A DNA stretch of 64,000 nt from NCBI GenBank assembly GCA_036723975.1, contig DAIMGJ010000004.1, forward strand, positions 1-64,000, in the 5' to 3' direction. Positions 56,159-64,000 of the stretch are shown here, piece by piece. Source of the stretch: JAILEN01 sp036723975 (lineage in GTDB: Bacteria > Bacillota > Clostridia > Lachnospirales > Lachnospiraceae). The position numbers and the translations under genes were made by a program. The notes beneath the pieces were generated by a model. The model was not told the origin of the DNA and made no database searches. It was given only the letters and a program-made list of their open reading frames with translations. How positions within the stretch are numbered: the stretch's first letter is position 1; each line of letters opens with the position of its first letter.

Positions 56159-57328
56159 TTATGAAATTACCCGTGCACCATCGCCGATGTCTACTACGTA
56201 GAACTCAGCATCGATTCCACATTTCTCTTTGTAGCCTTTTCCAACATTTTCAATAAACGCATCGACCGCATCATTCTTTACGATGGATACCGTACATCCG
56301 CCGAATCCGCCTCCGGTAATACGGCTTCCGATAACACCATCCTGTGCCCAAGCCAAATCTACAAGTACATCTACTTCCGGACAAGAAACTTCGTAATCAT
56401 CACGAAGAGATACATGGGAAGCATTCATCAGCTTTCCGAATGTCTCAATGTCGTTATTCCTTAAGGCTTCTACAGCCTTGATGGTTCTCTGGTTTTCATA
56501 AACCGCATGCTTTGCACGTTTCCTGCATACTTCAGAAGAAATCGCATCCTTGTTTGCTTCAAAGGTAGCTTCGTCAAGTTCGCCAAGCTCCTGAATATCA
56601 ACTACTTTCTGGAGTTCTTCCAAGGCCATAGAGCACTCTTTTCTACGGTCATTGTAAGCAGAATCCACCAGAGAGTGTTTTACTTTGGAGTTTGTGATTA
56701 CAATCTTAGCATCCGGAAGCTTTACACTGGCATATTCCATAGACAAATCACTGGTGTCCAAAAACATTGCCATATCTTTCTTTCCGTTTGCTACTGCATA
56801 CTGGTCCATAATACCGCAGTTGCAGCCATTGAAGTTATTCTCGGAATACTGACCGATTAACGCCAAATCCGTCATAGACAAATCGTTATAGTCATATAAG
56901 TCACAAAGTACTACACCGGTTAACACCTCTAAAGATGCGGAAGAAGAAAGACCGGAACCGTTTGGAATGTTGCCCCAGATTGCCATTTCAAAACCACTGT
57001 CAATCAATTTGCCACGTTCTGCAAATGCCCAAACAACGCCAAGGGGGTAGTTCGCCCATCCATATTCCTTTTTGTTCTTTAATTCTTTACGGCTGACTTC
57101 TATTACTCCGGCACTCTTTACATTTGCGGAATAAAAACGAATGATATCATCCGTACGCTTTCTTGCCACTGCGTAAGTTCCGATGGTAAGTGCACATGGA
57201 AAAACATGTCCACCGTTGTAGTCCGTGTGTTCTCCGATTAAGTTCACACGACCCGGAGAAAAGTATTCTCTTACTCCGTCGTTATCGCCAAATACTTCTG
57301 CAAATTCTTTGCGAAGATCAAATTCCAT
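56159..57328 (-). CDS. galK: galactokinase
   Basis: Phosphorylates galactose at C1 in the Leloir pathway. The 389 residues carry SPGRVNLIGEHTDYNGGHVF (about residue 26), the GHMP motif NIPNGSGLSSSASLEVLTG and the C-terminal RITGGGFGGCTVSIV. It is 19 bases after the DUF6106-like gene. No galT or galE lies in the window. Confidence 0.96.
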   Translation of the reverse strand: MEFDLRKEFAEVFGDNDGVREYFSPGRVNLIGEHTDYNGGHVFPCALTIGTYAVARKRTDDIIRFYSANVKSAGVIEVSRKELKNKKEYGWANYPLGVVWAFAERGKLIDSGFEMAIWGNIPNGSGLSSSASLEVLTGVVLCDLYDYNDLSMTDLALIGQYSENNFNGCNCGIMDQYAVANGKKDMAMFLDTSDLSMEYASVKLPDAKIVITNSKVKHSLVDSAYNDRRKECSMALEELQKVVDIQELGELDEATFEANKDAISSEVCRKRAKHAVYENQRTIKAVEALRNNDIETFGKLMNASHVSLRDDYEVSCPEVDVLVDLAWAQDGVIGSRITGGGFGGCTVSIVKNDAVDAFIENVGKGYKEKCGIDAEFYVVDIGDGARVIS

Positions 57329-57347
57329 TTAATATATCCTCCTAAAT

Positions 57348-57857
57348 CTATCTATGAACCTTCGTTCCTTGTTTTCTTTGGAACTCGGTTAAGAATTCAT
57401 CATTTAATTCCAAAAGAACTTTCCATTCTTCGTCGGTTTGCGCATCTCTTACAATCATGGTGTAATATGGCGCATTGGTGTGAGAGGTACAATCCAAGGT
57501 TTTCATACGACGTCCCACATAGGGCATTACTGGCTCGGTCTTTGCCGGAGCGAGTACCACGATTTGGTCCGTATTTATCGCCAAAAGATTTTTTCTCTTG
57601 GCACCTCCAATAATCTTGTCTACCTCAAATGTGCCGTTTGTGTATGTATAGTCATACTCAATTTTTCTGACTCGTCGCAGGACAAAAATCATCAAGATGA
57701 ACAAAATAATAAATACAGAATAGGCCAAGTTTAGGGTAAGTACTTCCAAAAAGAAGAACCAAACAATCAAAATGCTGCAAAGAAGAACATAGAGATTATT
57801 CAGCTTGTGCTCCTTACAGCTAACGGTCTGTTCTATACTGATGTCATGGTAAATCAT
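57348..57857 (-). CDS. small membrane protein, DUF6106-like
   Basis: A 169-residue protein with two adjacent hydrophobic helices (about 22-60), then a soluble C-terminal part (YTYTNGTFEVDKIIGGAKRK). The pattern resembles the DUF6106 family. It is transcribed with galK and may have its own promoter. No catalytic motif is visible. Confidence 0.72.
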   Translation of the reverse strand: MIYHDISIEQTVSCKEHKLNNLYVLLCSILIVWFFFLEVLTLNLAYSVFIILFILMIFVLRRVRKIEYDYTYTNGTFEVDKIIGGAKRKNLLAINTDQIVVLAPAKTEPVMPYVGRRMKTLDCTSHTNAPYYTMIVRDAQTDEEWKVLLELNDEFLTEFQRKQGTKVHR

Positions 57858-57890
57858 TTCCTTCCACCTCTTTATATTCTCGTAAAAAGT

Positions 57891-57919
57891 ATCTTAACAT
57901 AAAGAGCGCTTCTTTCCAA
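57891..57919 (-). promoter_or_regulatory. promoter of the DUF6106-like/galK unit
   Basis: TTGGAA (57914-57919), 17 bases, TAAGAT (57891-57896) on the minus strand, 34 bases before the start codon. Confidence 0.6.
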
Positions 57920-57932
57920 CTTTTTCATAAAT

Positions 57933-57959
57933 ATTCCCTTGGAGAAAATCCAAGGGAAT
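57933..57959 (-). terminator. hairpin after lacZ
   Basis: Perfect 10-base stem attcccttgg / ccaagggaat with a 7-base loop. The T tract after it is weak, so termination may be partial. Confidence 0.6.
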
Positions 57960-57980
57960 ACCAGTGAATAAAGATAATAA

Positions 57981-60900
57981 TTAAATGCCCTTAAAGGAGA
58001 AGTGAAGCGATAATGGCTTTGTATTATCCAGCAAAAATTCAGGATGTACCAACGCTCCCCAGGTATCGTCTCCTCCGACACCCATCTGCTTTAATCCTAC
58101 TCGAACAAAGGTATTATGCACTTTCGGCAATTCTGTAGGGTGTCCTGCGCAATCCAATTCATGCGGTGTATAGGGCAACGCTGAGAATGACAGCTCCTCT
58201 CCCTCAAAACGGATACCGCGACCTCTGTGGTCGGTAAGCTCCGCAAAACGGACACCAATCTTGTTTCCGCATTCCTGCGGTCTTAAGTACTGTGCCATAT
58301 TTTCTTTTACTTCATTTTCATAGACGCCTAACTTCGCATGGAATTTATCTATGTAAGTCTCTTCCGGTCCCAATCCATACCACTTTAAGTGATCATATTC
58401 TGCATCAAATCCGAAGAGAACAGAAAATTCCGGAAGCTCACCCACCTTATCAGATGCATCAAGATTTAAGTCTACATCCACTCTTCCGTCCGCAAATACC
58501 GTATAAGATAACTGTGTATCCATCGCAGGTATTGTCGGAAGGTGATAGGTGTAGGTTACGGTTACCTGATTTTCACCCTTTTCAACCACATAGTCCGTTG
58601 CATTACGTCCATGCTCGAACTTGTAGGTTAAAAACTGGCTGGCAACTTTCCACTGACCTGCTCTGAACGGCAGCAGGTTGGCAATGTCATTTTCCGTCAT
58701 TGCACGCCAGAAGTTTGGCTTTGGAATGCTCTTAATCAGCTCCTTGTTTGCATATTTATAAGAAACCAATCCTCCGTGAATCTTGGAAAATAAAATCTCA
58801 AAATCATCACCACGAATGCCGATATTGTTCCAACCCTCGCTTACTTCAAAGAATCCGGCCGGTTTCTTAAGCTCTTCCCTTTTTCCAAATACGCACTGTC
58901 CATAAGCTACCTCGTGGCCAGCATCAGCCCAAAGAGTATCTTCGCGCAAGCAGAAGGAAACGGTAAGGACAAGCTCACCTTCGTCCTCCGGAATCTCCAT
59001 CGGAATCGGAACTCGTTTCTCGGAAAGCGGTGCCAGATCAAACTCGCCGGTCTGATATGCTAATAGTTCGCCCTCTTTTTCCAAAGTTACTTCAATCTTG
59101 TATTCATTTAAGTTGGTGAAGAGATTCATATTCTTAATAATCATATCTCTTCCTTCGAAGGTAATCTTGATATTCTGATAGCAGAACTTTACCTCCTGCA
59201 TCTTTGGAGACGGCACACGATCTTTACCGTAGCAGATACCGTTTCCACTGAAGGAATAATCGCATGGACGATCTCCGAAATCACCACCGTATCCCTGGAA
59301 CTCTTCACCGTAACGATCGCGAAGTGTAAGAGACTGATCAATATAATCCCAAATAAATCCACCCTGAAAAAGCGGCTCTTCTTCCGTAAGATCCGTGTAT
59401 TTATACAATGCACCGCAACTGTTGCCCATGGCATGTGCATACTCACAGTTAATGTACGGTTTTTCCGGATGTTCTTTTATCCATTCTTTGATTTCATCCG
59501 TCGGAATGTACATGGTGCTTTCCATATCGGAAGAATCCGGATAGCGTCTGTCGTTGTAAATTCCTTCATAATGAACCAAACGGGTGTCATCCCATTCATG
59601 GAATGCATCATGCATCTTTTGAATATCGCTTCCGCCATATGATTCATTTCCGCAGGACCAGATCAAAATAGAAGGATGATTCTTGTCGCGTTCAAACATG
59701 GAACGTGCGCGGTCCAAAATCAGCTCCTGAAATTCCGGTCGGTCTCCCGGCACGGAATCCGAAAGTTTCAACAAGCCTCGACGAATCGAATCCCAAACCC
59801 CGTGGGTTTCTAAGTTTGTTTCGTCAATTAAGTAAATTCCGTATAAATCGCACAACCGATACAATAACGTACGATTCGGATAATGGCTGGTACGAATCGC
59901 ATTGATGTTGTTTTGTTTCATTGTGATGATATCCGTATAGATTTCATCATCGGTGACGCAACGTCCGTTTTCCGAAGAAAACTCGTGACGGTTCACGCCC
60001 CTGAATACAATACGCTTTCCGTTTAAGCACATAATATTGTTCATCATTTCGAAGCGTCTGAATCCAACCTGTTCCACGACAACTTCCTGTAAAAAGCCTG
60101 CGACATCGGTAATCTCCAATCGGAGTTCGTAAAGATTTGGATGCTCTGCAGACCAAAGCTTCGGTTCTTTTACCGGGAAGGAAAAATGTGCCTTTGTTCC
60201 AAGCTTTTCCTCACCTGCCAAAATATCTTCATCCCCGTCGGAAAGATAGTAACGAACCTTTCCTTCGGCAGTAACGTTCAAATCAAGTTCCAAGGTTGCA
60301 TCCTTGTATGCATCGTCCAATAAAGTCTTAATGCGCATATCGGATACATGAACCTTTGGAGTGGTATACAAATAAACATCGCGGTAGATTCCGCTGAATC
60401 TAAAGAAATCCTGATCTTCGCACCAGCTTCCGGCGGTAAAACGAAAGACAGAAACTGCCAATTTGTTTTCCCCTTCGCGATTTACAAATTCTGTTAAGTC
60501 AAATTCGGACGGAGTGAAGGAATCCTCGCTGTAACCGACATACTTTCCGTTACACCAAAGAGCCATACCGCTTTCTACGCCGTCAAAATGGATAAATATC
60601 GGTCCACTCTTCATGTCCTCCGGAAGAGTGAAATACTTTACATAATTTCCGACCGGATTAAACACAGTAGGAATTTCACCCGGCTTAAGCACCTCTTTTC
60701 CATCCCAAGGATACTGAGTGTTTACGTAAGCAGGATTATAGTATCCTTCCATATTAATATGGGCGGGAACACGAATGGTATCCCAACTTCTTGAATCATA
60801 GTCAAGCGCCTCAAATCCCTTGACAGATGACTGATAGTTTTTGGCATATGCAAATTTCCATACACCGTTTAGCGAATATTTGAAATCAGAAACACCATCT

Positions 60901-61004
60901 TCCGTCTCTTCAAATCGATAAAACTCGTGGTCGGAATGGGCAGGCAAACGATTTTCCTGAAATATTTCCGGATTCTTAACAATATCAAAATTGAATTCCG
61001 ACAT
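57981..61004 (-). CDS. lacZ: beta-galactosidase (GH2, LacZ type)
   Basis: Hydrolyses lactose and related beta-galactosides in the cytoplasm (no signal peptide). The 1007 residues have the sugar-binding N-terminal domain (VGYSEDSFTPSEFDLTEF), the TIM barrel with the acid/base glutamate in SILIWSCGNESYGG (about residue 455), the nucleophile in YINCEYAHAMGNSCGAL (about residue 520), and the C-terminal small-chain-like domain. It follows the permeases, separated by a terminator hairpin. Confidence 0.96.
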   Translation of the reverse strand: MSEFNFDIVKNPEIFQENRLPAHSDHEFYRFEETEDGVSDFKYSLNGVWKFAYAKNYQSSVKGFEALDYDSRSWDTIRVPAHINMEGYYNPAYVNTQYPWDGKEVLKPGEIPTVFNPVGNYVKYFTLPEDMKSGPIFIHFDGVESGMALWCNGKYVGYSEDSFTPSEFDLTEFVNREGENKLAVSVFRFTAGSWCEDQDFFRFSGIYRDVYLYTTPKVHVSDMRIKTLLDDAYKDATLELDLNVTAEGKVRYYLSDGDEDILAGEEKLGTKAHFSFPVKEPKLWSAEHPNLYELRLEITDVAGFLQEVVVEQVGFRRFEMMNNIMCLNGKRIVFRGVNRHEFSSENGRCVTDDEIYTDIITMKQNNINAIRTSHYPNRTLLYRLCDLYGIYLIDETNLETHGVWDSIRRGLLKLSDSVPGDRPEFQELILDRARSMFERDKNHPSILIWSCGNESYGGSDIQKMHDAFHEWDDTRLVHYEGIYNDRRYPDSSDMESTMYIPTDEIKEWIKEHPEKPYINCEYAHAMGNSCGALYKYTDLTEEEPLFQGGFIWDYIDQSLTLRDRYGEEFQGYGGDFGDRPCDYSFSGNGICYGKDRVPSPKMQEVKFCYQNIKITFEGRDMIIKNMNLFTNLNEYKIEVTLEKEGELLAYQTGEFDLAPLSEKRVPIPMEIPEDEGELVLTVSFCLREDTLWADAGHEVAYGQCVFGKREELKKPAGFFEVSEGWNNIGIRGDDFEILFSKIHGGLVSYKYANKELIKSIPKPNFWRAMTENDIANLLPFRAGQWKVASQFLTYKFEHGRNATDYVVEKGENQVTVTYTYHLPTIPAMDTQLSYTVFADGRVDVDLNLDASDKVGELPEFSVLFGFDAEYDHLKWYGLGPEETYIDKFHAKLGVYENEVKENMAQYLRPQECGNKIGVRFAELTDHRGRGIRFEGEELSFSALPYTPHELDCAGHPTELPKVHNTFVRVGLKQMGVGGDDTWGALVHPEFLLDNTKPLSLHFSFKGI

Positions 61005-61052
61005 CTTTTTTCCTCCTATTTTTCTTATCTTTCCCCATTTTTTTACATAAAA

Positions 61053-61084
61053 GTAGGGGCAGACATCCTCATATCTGCCCCTAT
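61053..61084 (-). terminator. terminator-like hairpin between permease and lacZ
   Basis: Minus-strand stem ATAGGGGCAGA / TCTGCCCCTAC followed by TTTTATGTAAAAAAATGG. It lies between the second permease and lacZ, so it probably sets their ratio. Confidence 0.75.
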
Positions 61085-61100
61085 GTAGTTGTAAGAGAGA

Positions 61101-61958
61101 CTACTTTACCGCACCCGTAATACCTTCAGCAAACTGCTTCTGTAATACGAAGAAAATAACCATAGTCGGGATGGAACAGAACAATACCGCCATCATTAAC
61201 AAACCGTAATCAATTACGTAACCGTTTGAAAGATTTGTCAAAAGAATCTGCATCGTCTGTGCGCTGTTTTTGGTCATAACCGCACGTGGCCACATATATG
61301 CATTCCATGCATTCATAAATGTAATAACTGCCGCTGCTGCATAGGTGGATTTCTGAATCGGCATATACATTTTAAAGAAAATAGCCCATTCGGAAAGTCC
61401 GTCAATTCGCGCTGCTTCCATGATATCAGGCGGGAAGTTTCGAGAATTCTGCCGGAACATCATAATCATAAACGGTGTTGAAATCGCCGGTAAAATAAAA
61501 CCTGCAACGGAGTTCAACAAACCGACTTTGGAAGCCATTGTAAACAATGGGATAATGGTTGCCACACCCGGTACCATCATTGCCAAAAGAAGGACTCTAA
61601 ACAAGCGATCCTTTCCGGCATCATGGTAAAGTTCAAATCCATATCCGGCCAAAGAACAGATAAAAATACAAAGGACTGTCTGAACTGCCGCATATACAAA
61701 TGAATTTGTCATGAATCTGGAAAGAGAAGTTCCGGCTCCCTGAGAAGCTGCTGCCGCTACCAGATTCTTAAAGTTTACTGCTGCCTGGTCACCAAACCAG
61801 ATTTTACCACTTGCAACTTCTACGGATGTATTGGTAGCTGCCGTAACCATCCAAAAGATCGGAAATACGGAGATAAAGCATACAATGGCAAGGAAAATAT
61901 AACATGGTATTAATCTTCGCTGAATCGCGGATTTATTTTTCTTAGTCACGCTTATCAC
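61101..61958 (-). CDS. sugar ABC transporter permease (MalG/LacG-like)
   Basis: A 285-residue inner-membrane protein of the CUT1 importer family. About six membrane helices and the EAA loop (EAARIDGLSEWAIFFKMYMP, cytoplasmic coupling helix) are visible. It overlaps the other permease gene by 17 bases. Substrate inferred from linkage to lacZ and galK. Confidence 0.92.
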   Translation of the reverse strand: MISVTKKNKSAIQRRLIPCYIFLAIVCFISVFPIFWMVTAATNTSVEVASGKIWFGDQAAVNFKNLVAAAASQGAGTSLSRFMTNSFVYAAVQTVLCIFICSLAGYGFELYHDAGKDRLFRVLLLAMMVPGVATIIPLFTMASKVGLLNSVAGFILPAISTPFMIMMFRQNSRNFPPDIMEAARIDGLSEWAIFFKMYMPIQKSTYAAAAVITFMNAWNAYMWPRAVMTKNSAQTMQILLTNLSNGYVIDYGLLMMAVLFCSIPTMVIFFVLQKQFAEGITGAVK

Positions 61959-62838
61959 CTACTTTCAAACTAATAAATGCCAGTATCGCTACCTGAATAA
62001 AGATAATAAATGCCATAGCAGAAGCATATCCAAATACGCCGACACCCTGTCCGAAGGCCTGGTTCCAAATGTAATGCGACATTGTTATTGTCGTATTTGC
62101 CGGGCCACCGTTTGTTAAGTTAACGGATTCATCGAACAACTGTAAGGTACCGTTGATAGACATAATTGCGGTCATAACAATCGTCGGGCTTAATAGCGGA
62201 ACGGTAATAGACCAAAAGGTTTTCCAGCCGTTTGCACCATCAATCTTTGCAGCTTCATATACGGAATATTCAATATTCTGTAAGCCTGCCAAGAAAAAGA
62301 CCATGTTGTAACCGGTCCATCTCCAAATCAAACCAATGATAATAACCGCACGAGCGGTTCCCGGCTGACCGAGCCAGTTAACATTTTCATTGATAATTCC
62401 AAGTGCCATAAGCAAGTGATTGATAAGTCCCTCGCGAGCAAACAATGAACGGAAAATCAATGCGTATGATACTAAAGATACCGCACATGGCATAAATACC
62501 ATTGTACGGAAAGCACCCCTGAATTTGAGGTCCTTGTTATTCAAAAGCTGAGCCAAAAGAATGGCAAGAATCAGCATTATTGGCACTTCAATAAGTAAAT
62601 AAAGATAAGTATTTCCCATGGACTGTAAAAACGTCTTATCCATCGGAATGTTTTTAATATAGTTTACAAATAAAGGGTCTCCCCATTTTAAATTAACGCC
62701 CTTACCTGTTTTCAACGATGTAATAAACGCTAAAACCATGGGCCAAAAGCTCATAATAAAGATTAAGATAGATGCTGGAGCAAGGAATATCCATCCGGCA
62801 AGTTGTTGCTTCGCTGTAACCGACTTTCCCTTCTTCAT
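61942..62838 (-). CDS. sugar ABC transporter permease (MalF/LacF-like)
   Basis: A 298-residue inner-membrane protein with six to seven hydrophobic segments and the EAA loop YEAAKIDGANGWKTFWSITV. Partner of the MalG-like permease. Start chosen at the ATG at 62838, downstream of AGGGGG; an ATG 3 codons earlier is possible. A terminator separates it from the binding-protein gene. Confidence 0.92.
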   Translation of the reverse strand: MKKGKSVTAKQQLAGWIFLAPASILIFIMSFWPMVLAFITSLKTGKGVNLKWGDPLFVNYIKNIPMDKTFLQSMGNTYLYLLIEVPIMLILAILLAQLLNNKDLKFRGAFRTMVFMPCAVSLVSYALIFRSLFAREGLINHLLMALGIINENVNWLGQPGTARAVIIIGLIWRWTGYNMVFFLAGLQNIEYSVYEAAKIDGANGWKTFWSITVPLLSPTIVMTAIMSINGTLQLFDESVNLTNGGPANTTITMSHYIWNQAFGQGVGVFGYASAMAFIIFIQVAILAFISLKVGDKRD

Positions 62839-62865
62839 GGATTGCATCCCCCTTTCTAATAAAAA

Positions 62866-62894
62866 ACGGGGAATCGGAACAGTCCGATTCCCCG
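62866..62894 (-). terminator. terminator between binding protein and permease genes
   Basis: Stem CGGGGAATCGGA / TCCGATTCCCCG on the minus strand followed by TTTTTTATTAG. A partial terminator here would give more binding protein than permease. Confidence 0.85.
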
Positions 62895-62928
62895 CATATT
62901 TTGCATAAACCGGTATATACGGTTTTAA

Positions 62929-64000
62929 TTATAAGGACATCTGTCTTTCAACATCATCCTGTGCAGCCTGAAGCTCAGCAGCCAAATCTGCTCCGCCACC
63001 AGCCTGTGTAGCGTTTGTGATAGCTGTTCCTACAGCTGTACGTAAGTTGTAGTGATAATCACTCTGCTCGATAACCGGTACGTGTGTACCCATTTCTACG
63101 ATGTCAGCGTAAATTGCCTGTCCGTTGAAGTACTCAACACCTTCCTGGTATACATCAGATTCACCTGCAGAGATGCAAGTTGTGATAACACCACCATTCT
63201 TAAGTGCTGCATCATAAGTAGCCTTAGCGCCTTCGCCACCACCAAATGTGTAAGCTAAGAATTCTTTTGCAAGATCAGCTTTTTCACAGTTAGATGTGAT
63301 GTAAAGAGAAGAACCACCGTTTGCTGCATAACCTTCTTTACCGGAAAGAGTAGGAATTGTTGTGATTGCCCACTTACCGGAGTTAGCTTCTACCTGCTCG
63401 ATGGTTGGGATAATCCAGTTACCATTGAATACACCTGCAACCTGATCACCAACGATTGATTCATCAGTGTACTCAGACCAAGAGTTGCAAAGAAGGATAA
63501 CGCCATCATCAGCACCTGTAACAAGTACCTGCATAAGCTTTAAGTAGGTTTCGTTATCAGCGATGTTTGCTTTTCCGTCTTTCCACTGTGACTGGCCTTC
63601 AGCCTGCATCATCATGTATGGGAAGTCATCACCTGAGTGATCCATAGACATTAAATACTTACCGGTCTTTTCTTTTACATCACGACCGATCTCTAACCAA
63701 CGATCCCAAGTAATTCCTGTAACATCGTCGATTGTGTATCCGCACTCTTCAAGGATATCTGTACGATAAGCGAAGATTGCTGTACCGTTATCAACCGGTG
63801 CACCATAGTGCTCACCGTTGATTGTGCTGTAAGAAAGCTTTTCAGCACCGAAGTCATTCCAGTCGATGTCAGCACCTTCAAGTGACTGCCATGCATCCGG
63901 ATAGTTGGTTACATACTGCTGAATGTAGTGATCCTGGAATAAAACGATGTCAGGAAGTGTGCTGTAGTCACCTGCCTGAGCAGCGTTTGTAATGTTGTTC
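62929..64000 (-). CDS. sugar ABC transporter substrate-binding protein (partial)
   Basis: Open at the right edge: the reading frame runs without stop from 62929 to the window end, coding for at least 357 residues. The visible part has the family 1 extracellular solute-binding features (DIVLFQDHYIQQYVTNYPDA, YRTDILEECGYTIDDVTGIT, GYAANGGSSLYITSNCEKAD). The N-terminus with its lipobox is missing. It is the first gene of the importer unit, and the substrate is probably lactose or a galactoside from its linkage to lacZ and galK. Confidence 0.92.
   Translation of the reverse strand, partial: NNITNAAQAGDYSTLPDIVLFQDHYIQQYVTNYPDAWQSLEGADIDWNDFGAEKLSYSTINGEHYGAPVDNGTAIFAYRTDILEECGYTIDDVTGITWDRWLEIGRDVKEKTGKYLMSMDHSGDDFPYMMMQAEGQSQWKDGKANIADNETYLKLMQVLVTGADDGVILLCNSWSEYTDESIVGDQVAGVFNGNWIIPTIEQVEANSGKWAITTIPTLSGKEGYAANGGSSLYITSNCEKADLAKEFLAYTFGGGEGAKATYDAALKNGGVITTCISAGESDVYQEGVEYFNGQAIYADIVEMGTHVPVIEQSDYHYNLRTAVGTAITNATQAGGGADLAAELQAAQDDVERQMSL

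Noticed and set aside
1..64000. tRNA, rRNA, CRISPR arrays, insertion sequences, and RNase P, tmRNA or SRP RNA
   Set aside because: I looked for conserved tRNA T-arm patterns, repeat-spacer arrays, transposase-like proteins and the standard RNA cores in the gaps and saw none.

Overview
The window looks like a chromosomal segment of a flagellated, low-to-mid GC anaerobic Firmicute, most likely a Lachnospiraceae member (Roseburia, Agathobacter, Lachnospira or Butyrivibrio-like). The reasons are the flagellin with the N-terminus MKVNNNISAVITNNQLL, several small protein families I associate with Lachnospiraceae, the HPr-like protein that keeps only the regulatory serine, a Na+-type ATP synthase c subunit, and gene orders such as dnaX-ybaB-recR and gdpP-rplI-dnaB. 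This assignment comes from protein resemblance only. Most of the window is housekeeping DNA read from the minus strand. I see no rRNA, tRNA, CRISPR array or insertion sequence.

Layout. (1) 1-481: no large gene. It holds a possible 35-codon ORF, a long inverted repeat and integrase-site-like repeats next to the 3' end of lysS, perhaps the edge or scar of an integrated element. (2) 482-6615: argF-birA-DUF6145-coaX-dusB-greA-lysS. (3) 6616-9103: a repeated structured element inside a terminator loop, an SPFH protein gene, and a secreted cell-wall hydrolase gene with a canonical WalR box at its promoter. (4) 9281-11906: murG (plus strand), then a HIT protein and a flavodoxin/SCP2 fusion. (5) 11995-20483: a complete Tad/Flp pilus operon with unusual features: a TadZ without its ATP-binding lysine, a TadC with an added extracytoplasmic domain, a TadE with two Cys/His modules, and an FHA protein at the end. 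(6) 20702-25817: fliS, flagellin and a 995-residue FliK-like protein. Both long genes have sigma-28-like promoters and share a CsrA-site-like leader hairpin. (7) 25939-35640: GNAT-methyltransferase fusion, recR, ybaB, dnaX, pfkA, pepD, a lipocalin-like protein and phosphoglucomutase; then a second greA paralogue on the plus strand. (8) 36386-47501: the full atp operon, led by atpI/atpZ and preceded by a dCMP deaminase, a degenerate LMW phosphatase, tsaC/sua5 and an inactive-looking GH18 protein. A second copy of the structured repeat lies between atpG and atpD. (9) 47502-48111: an unexplained 500-base gap with an orphan terminator. (10) 48112-53532: mecA, ferredoxin, dnaB, rplI, gdpP and a DUF1858 gene. 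(11) 53727-64000: a lactose/galactoside unit: multitask ABC ATPase with a Crh-like HPr, a PucR-type regulator, galK, lacZ, two permeases and a binding-protein gene running off the right edge.

How the parts work together. The ABC cluster at 61-64 kb has no ATPase of its own, and the MsmX/UgpC-type ATPase at 53.7 kb could energise it. That ATPase is co-transcribed with a Crh-like protein behind a promoter overlapped by a near-perfect cre box, which would tie sugar import to catabolite control. lacZ and galK then feed phosphoglucomutase and phosphofructokinase elsewhere in the window. The Tad pilus and flagellum sit back to back and appear to use different sigma factors.

The most interesting candidates for something undescribed are the covarying repeat at 6.7 and 38.5 kb, the terminator-loop insertions, the modified Tad system, and the shared leader hairpin of the two flagellar genes.
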